A stretch of 64,000 nucleotides of DNA from NCBI RefSeq assembly GCF_014204935.1, contig NZ_JACHMJ010000001.1, positions 3,286,001 through 3,350,000 of the forward strand, written 5' to 3'. The position numbers and the translations under genes are program-made. The DNA is from Conyzicola lurida. GTDB taxonomy: Bacteria; Actinomycetota; Actinomycetes; Actinomycetales; Microbacteriaceae. The notes under the pieces were generated by a model. That model was not told where the DNA came from, did no database searches, and saw only the letters and a program-made list of their open reading frames with translations. Of this stretch, positions 61,809-64,000 are shown one piece after another (positions within the stretch are counted from its first letter, which is position 1; each line of letters begins with the position of its first letter).

Positions 61809-63199
61809 ACGCTGACTTTCGTGTAGGTTCCGTCGTTCATCAGTGTGACGACCGAGGACGCCTCCGACTTCTTGTATCCGATGGTGACGGACGTCCTCGC
61901 ACGGCCCAGACCCATCGCGACGAGGCGGCGCAGCGACTCGAACTGCGAATCGCCGGCCTCTTCGCCGTGCGGGGTGACCTGCTGATTCAGACCGAGCAAG
62001 ATGACATGGTCGAATTCGAGTCCCTTCGCGGAGTGCAAGGTACTGACCGCCACGTTCTCGTCGCCGCCCGGCCAGGTGGACTTCTGCGTGAGCTCCACCC
62101 ACGCGATCAGTTCCGTGTCGAGGCGTGTGCGCACGGTGTCGAACCAACGCCCGCCTCGCGGCTTCAGGAAGGCAACAGATTCGTTCGCGGCCACCGCCGG
62201 CTTCACGACGTTTTCGATCGCCCAGTCCAGCTGGCCGTTGTACAGACCGGTGAGCACGGTCGGCAGGGGCCCGGTCCGCGTAGCTGCAGAGAAGTCGGGA
62301 AGCTCGCCGTCGTCTCCGATTTCCAGCCCTTCGACGAACGGTCGCGCGAACGCGGCGATCTCGCGAGTGTTCCTGTAGTTCGTTTTCAGCGTGCGAGTTG
62401 TGCCGGGGGCTGCGTTCGCCTCCCGCCATGTGAAGCCGCGGGGGTAGATCTGCTGGGCCGCATCCATGACGAAAGTCACCTGGTGGTCGTCGGCTACGTG
62501 CGCCATGACGGTCCTGAGCTGGTTGGCGGAAAAGTCCTGTGTCTCGTCGATAACGACGACGTCCCACGGGTCCGCGGAGATCTTGCCGGCCGCGATGGCG
62601 AGGTCGTTCCAGTCAGACCATCCGAATTCGGCTTTGCGGTCCCGGTACGGGTAGATGACCTCGTCGAGCAGGCGGCGTCGGGTGGCCGCCTCCATCCTCG
62701 GCGACTGGCCTCGGCCGATACGGCGGAGACCGATGTAGTCCTCGAGCTTCTCGGGCTCGAGACGGCTGAGGACGTATTCGACTTCGTCCTTGACGAAGTC
62801 GAGGTCGCCGCCGAATTTGCGGCAGAGCCCGCGCAGCAGCGCTTCGCAGTAGTCCGGTTCGAGCGCGACGGTTTCCGATGCGAGATCACGGGCGAATTTG
62901 GCGAAGGTGACCACGCGCAGTTCGAGCCCTTCGAGTTCCTTGATCTGCTCCTGCGCGAGCGCTTCGATGTAGCCCTTGAGCGTCGTGTTGAACGTCAGCA
63001 CCAGAACGCGCACTGGACCGGGCAGGTCGAGCCGCGCCTTCCGGTTCACCCAGAACGCACACAGTTGGCGGAGTCGGAGCAGCGCTGTCGTAGTCTTGCC
63101 GCTACCCGCGGCCCCTTTGATGAGGAGCACGCCCGGTTTGTTCTCGGTGAGCAGCGCTAGCTGTTCGGCGGTCGGCGGGACTTGAGGGAGTAGTCGCAT
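61805..63199 (-). CDS. UvrD/Rep-like SF1 helicase, first gene of the DarT operon
   Basis: A 464-aa helicase. GAAGSGKTT (29-37) is Walker A, VVVIDETQDF (214-223) is Walker B, MDAAQQIYPRGFTW (245-258) is motif III, VSTLHSAKGLEFDHVIL near 395 is motif V, and GLGRARTSVTIGY motif VI. It is much shorter than UvrD (about 720 aa) and lacks most of the accessory 1B/2B insertions. ATG 63199 with GGAG upstream is preferred over a GTG at 63211. It probably senses or unwinds damaged or phage DNA for the DarT-like protein (inference). Confidence 0.88.
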   Translation of the reverse strand: MRLLPQVPPTAEQLALLTENKPGVLLIKGAAGSGKTTTALLRLRQLCAFWVNRKARLDLPGPVRVLVLTFNTTLKGYIEALAQEQIKELEGLELRVVTFAKFARDLASETVALEPDYCEALLRGLCRKFGGDLDFVKDEVEYVLSRLEPEKLEDYIGLRRIGRGQSPRMEAATRRRLLDEVIYPYRDRKAEFGWSDWNDLAIAAGKISADPWDVVVIDETQDFSANQLRTVMAHVADDHQVTFVMDAAQQIYPRGFTWREANAAPGTTRTLKTNYRNTREIAAFARPFVEGLEIGDDGELPDFSAATRTGPLPTVLTGLYNGQLDWAIENVVKPAVAANESVAFLKPRGGRWFDTVRTRLDTELIAWVELTQKSTWPGGDENVAVSTLHSAKGLEFDHVILLGLNQQVTPHGEEAGDSQFESLRRLVAMGLGRARTSVTIGYKKSEASSVVTLMNDGTYTKVSV

Positions 63200-63289
63200 G
63201 TCGTTCTCCACGTTCGATGTCGGCGATGGACCCTGCGGGCGTCAGGGTCCGGTCGTGGCGGCTGCGCTGCCGCCACTTAGTGCGTTGAA

Positions 63290-63769
63290 TCAGGTCGTGC
63301 AGGAGAGATTGGTGAGAGCGGTCGAGTTCACGCCGACGCCCTTGTTGGCGGTGAGGGTGTGCACGATGGTTGTGCCGTTCATTGCTCTCACCGTTCCGGA
63401 TGTGCGCGCGTTCGCTATAGAGCGGGCGGACCCGCCGAGCTGCGCGAGGCTGTTCGCTGTACCTTCCGCGGAACATCCTGTGAAGGCGAGCTTCGTGCCC
63501 GAGTAGTTGGTGGAGCTGAATGCGCAGTAGCTGCCGGTCGCGCACGTTCCGATTGCACGGGAACCCGGGGAAGGGAACGTGAGGAGGATCGCGCCGCCGT
63601 CCCACGAGACCGTCGTCGCCGAAATCTGAACCCCGCCCGGGAAGTCGGCGAGCACGCCGTCTATCTGAGCTTGCAGGCCTTGGTCTTCTTCCGGCAATGC
63701 GGAAGCGGGCGCTGCGCCCAACCCCATAAGAAGGAGTGCGGCGGCTATAGCTACTGCGAGTTTTCTCAT
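63290..63769 (-). CDS. Secreted peptidase-inhibitor-I36-like protein
   Basis: A 159-aa protein with a clear signal peptide: MRKLAVAIAAALLLMGLG followed by APASA, cleavage near residue 24. GTCATGSYCAFSSTNYSG and the later GGSARSIANARTSGTV match the peptidase inhibitor family I36, related to beta/gamma crystallins; paired cysteines probably form disulfides. It starts directly after the stop of the partial upstream gene (TAGATG), so the two are coupled. Found at a defence island but not obviously part of it. Confidence 0.75.
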   Translation of the reverse strand: MRKLAVAIAAALLLMGLGAAPASALPEEDQGLQAQIDGVLADFPGGVQISATTVSWDGGAILLTFPSPGSRAIGTCATGSYCAFSSTNYSGTKLAFTGCSAEGTANSLAQLGGSARSIANARTSGTVRAMNGTTIVHTLTANKGVGVNSTALTNLSCTT

Positions 63770-64000
63770 CTATTCGGATTCTTTCCATGCGGTGTAACTG
63801 AGGACGGTCATTGCGGGCAAGTTGGTGTCCTCAAGTCCGCCTAGGTAGACGTCTTCAGCGGAAAGGAGAAGACCGGTGGCTAGGTCGAAAACGAGGATGT
63901 CCTTGAAGTTCCCGTCAGCGCGGGTCTCGGTTTCGAGCGCGATGCCTTCCCGCCCGAGCCGGTCGGTGACCGTCCCCGCCAGGACGACGTCAGGAAGCGT
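63770..64000 (-). CDS. C-terminal part of an unidentified protein, cut by the window edge
   Basis: Seventy-six residues are visible before the stop. They read like a beta-rich domain: DVVLAGTVTDRLGREGIALE, then FKDILVFDLATGLLLSAEDV and ending LSYTAWKESE. The pattern of a value stored with a type-like tail resembles the C-terminal domain of CU044_5270-type actinobacterial proteins, but this is only suggestive. It is coupled to the I36-like gene. Confidence 0.55.
   Translation of the reverse strand, partial: TLPDVVLAGTVTDRLGREGIALETETRADGNFKDILVFDLATGLLLSAEDVYLGGLEDTNLPAMTVLSYTAWKESE

Larger units (their letters stand above)
49560..64000. other. Accessory (probable defence) island
   Basis: From here to the window end, coding frames use more A/T at wobble positions, intergenic gaps widen, strands alternate in small operons, and most products are unrecognised or belong to defence, toxin or regulatory families. 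No integrase or flanking tRNA is visible in the window, so mechanism and right boundary are open. The 280 bases from 49560 to 49839 hold no gene I can support. Confidence 0.6.

Noticed and set aside
1-64000. CRISPR array
   Set aside because: No set of regularly spaced identical direct repeats was found; the repeated palindromes are scattered and irregular.

Overview
The window comes from a high-GC actinobacterium. Microbacteriaceae is the best guess, from the gene set, the coproporphyrin-type heme operon, NucS, and many genes whose start codon sits 6-8 nt after a TANNNT -10 box (leaderless transcripts). The family assignment is inference from gene content, not from a marker gene. No rRNA, recognisable tRNA, insertion sequence or CRISPR array was seen.

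Layout. 1-9.8 kb: a cellulose-synthase-like glycosyltransferase coupled to a GH18 protein, a carboxylesterase, trhO, pfkA, a YhdH/AcuI-type reductase and small membrane proteins. 9.8-20.4 kb: a complete coproporphyrin-dependent heme operon on the minus strand (hemE, cgoX, three small envelope proteins, chdC, cpfC, hemC, hemD, hemB, hemL), with hemA divergent from a shared 17-bp intergenic promoter. 20.5-31.6 kb: cstA-ybdD, a class A beta-lactamase fold protein lacking its serine, an M13 peptidase, a MATE pump, a LacI regulator facing an MFS transporter across twin operators, SseB and nucS. 31.6-40.6 kb: DoxX/HxlR and OhrR-like regulation, a type III PKS-ICMT-FAD oxidoreductase operon, an SLC13-type permease and methyltransferases. 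40.7-49.4 kb: MFS-GNAT, an fbiC-like FO synthase gene coupled to a hydrolase and a Baeyer-Villiger monooxygenase, and a class A penicillin-binding protein. A dispersed palindromic repeat (TTGAGCCTGTCGAAA and its complement) is scattered between genes from 5.8 to 34.8 kb and once lies inside a coding region.

49.5-64 kb looks like an accessory (defence) island: wobble positions are more AT-rich, many genes are unrecognised, and the mix resembles immunity loci. It carries a 1241-aa protein ending in a PD-(D/E)XK-like nuclease domain, an HTH-ImmA/IrrE metalloprotease module, a structured leader with two tiny proteins and a PLD-like protein, and an operon of SF1 helicase, DarT-like ADP-ribosyltransferase and DraG-type ADP-ribosylglycohydrolase.

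The helicase-DarT-glycohydrolase operon is the strongest candidate for an undescribed system. It pairs a DarT toxin fold with a de-ADP-ribosylating enzyme unlike the DarG macrodomain, plus a DNA helicase. Next in interest are a bidirectional leaderless hemA/hemE promoter and an FO synthase whose CofH half has lost its iron-sulfur motif.
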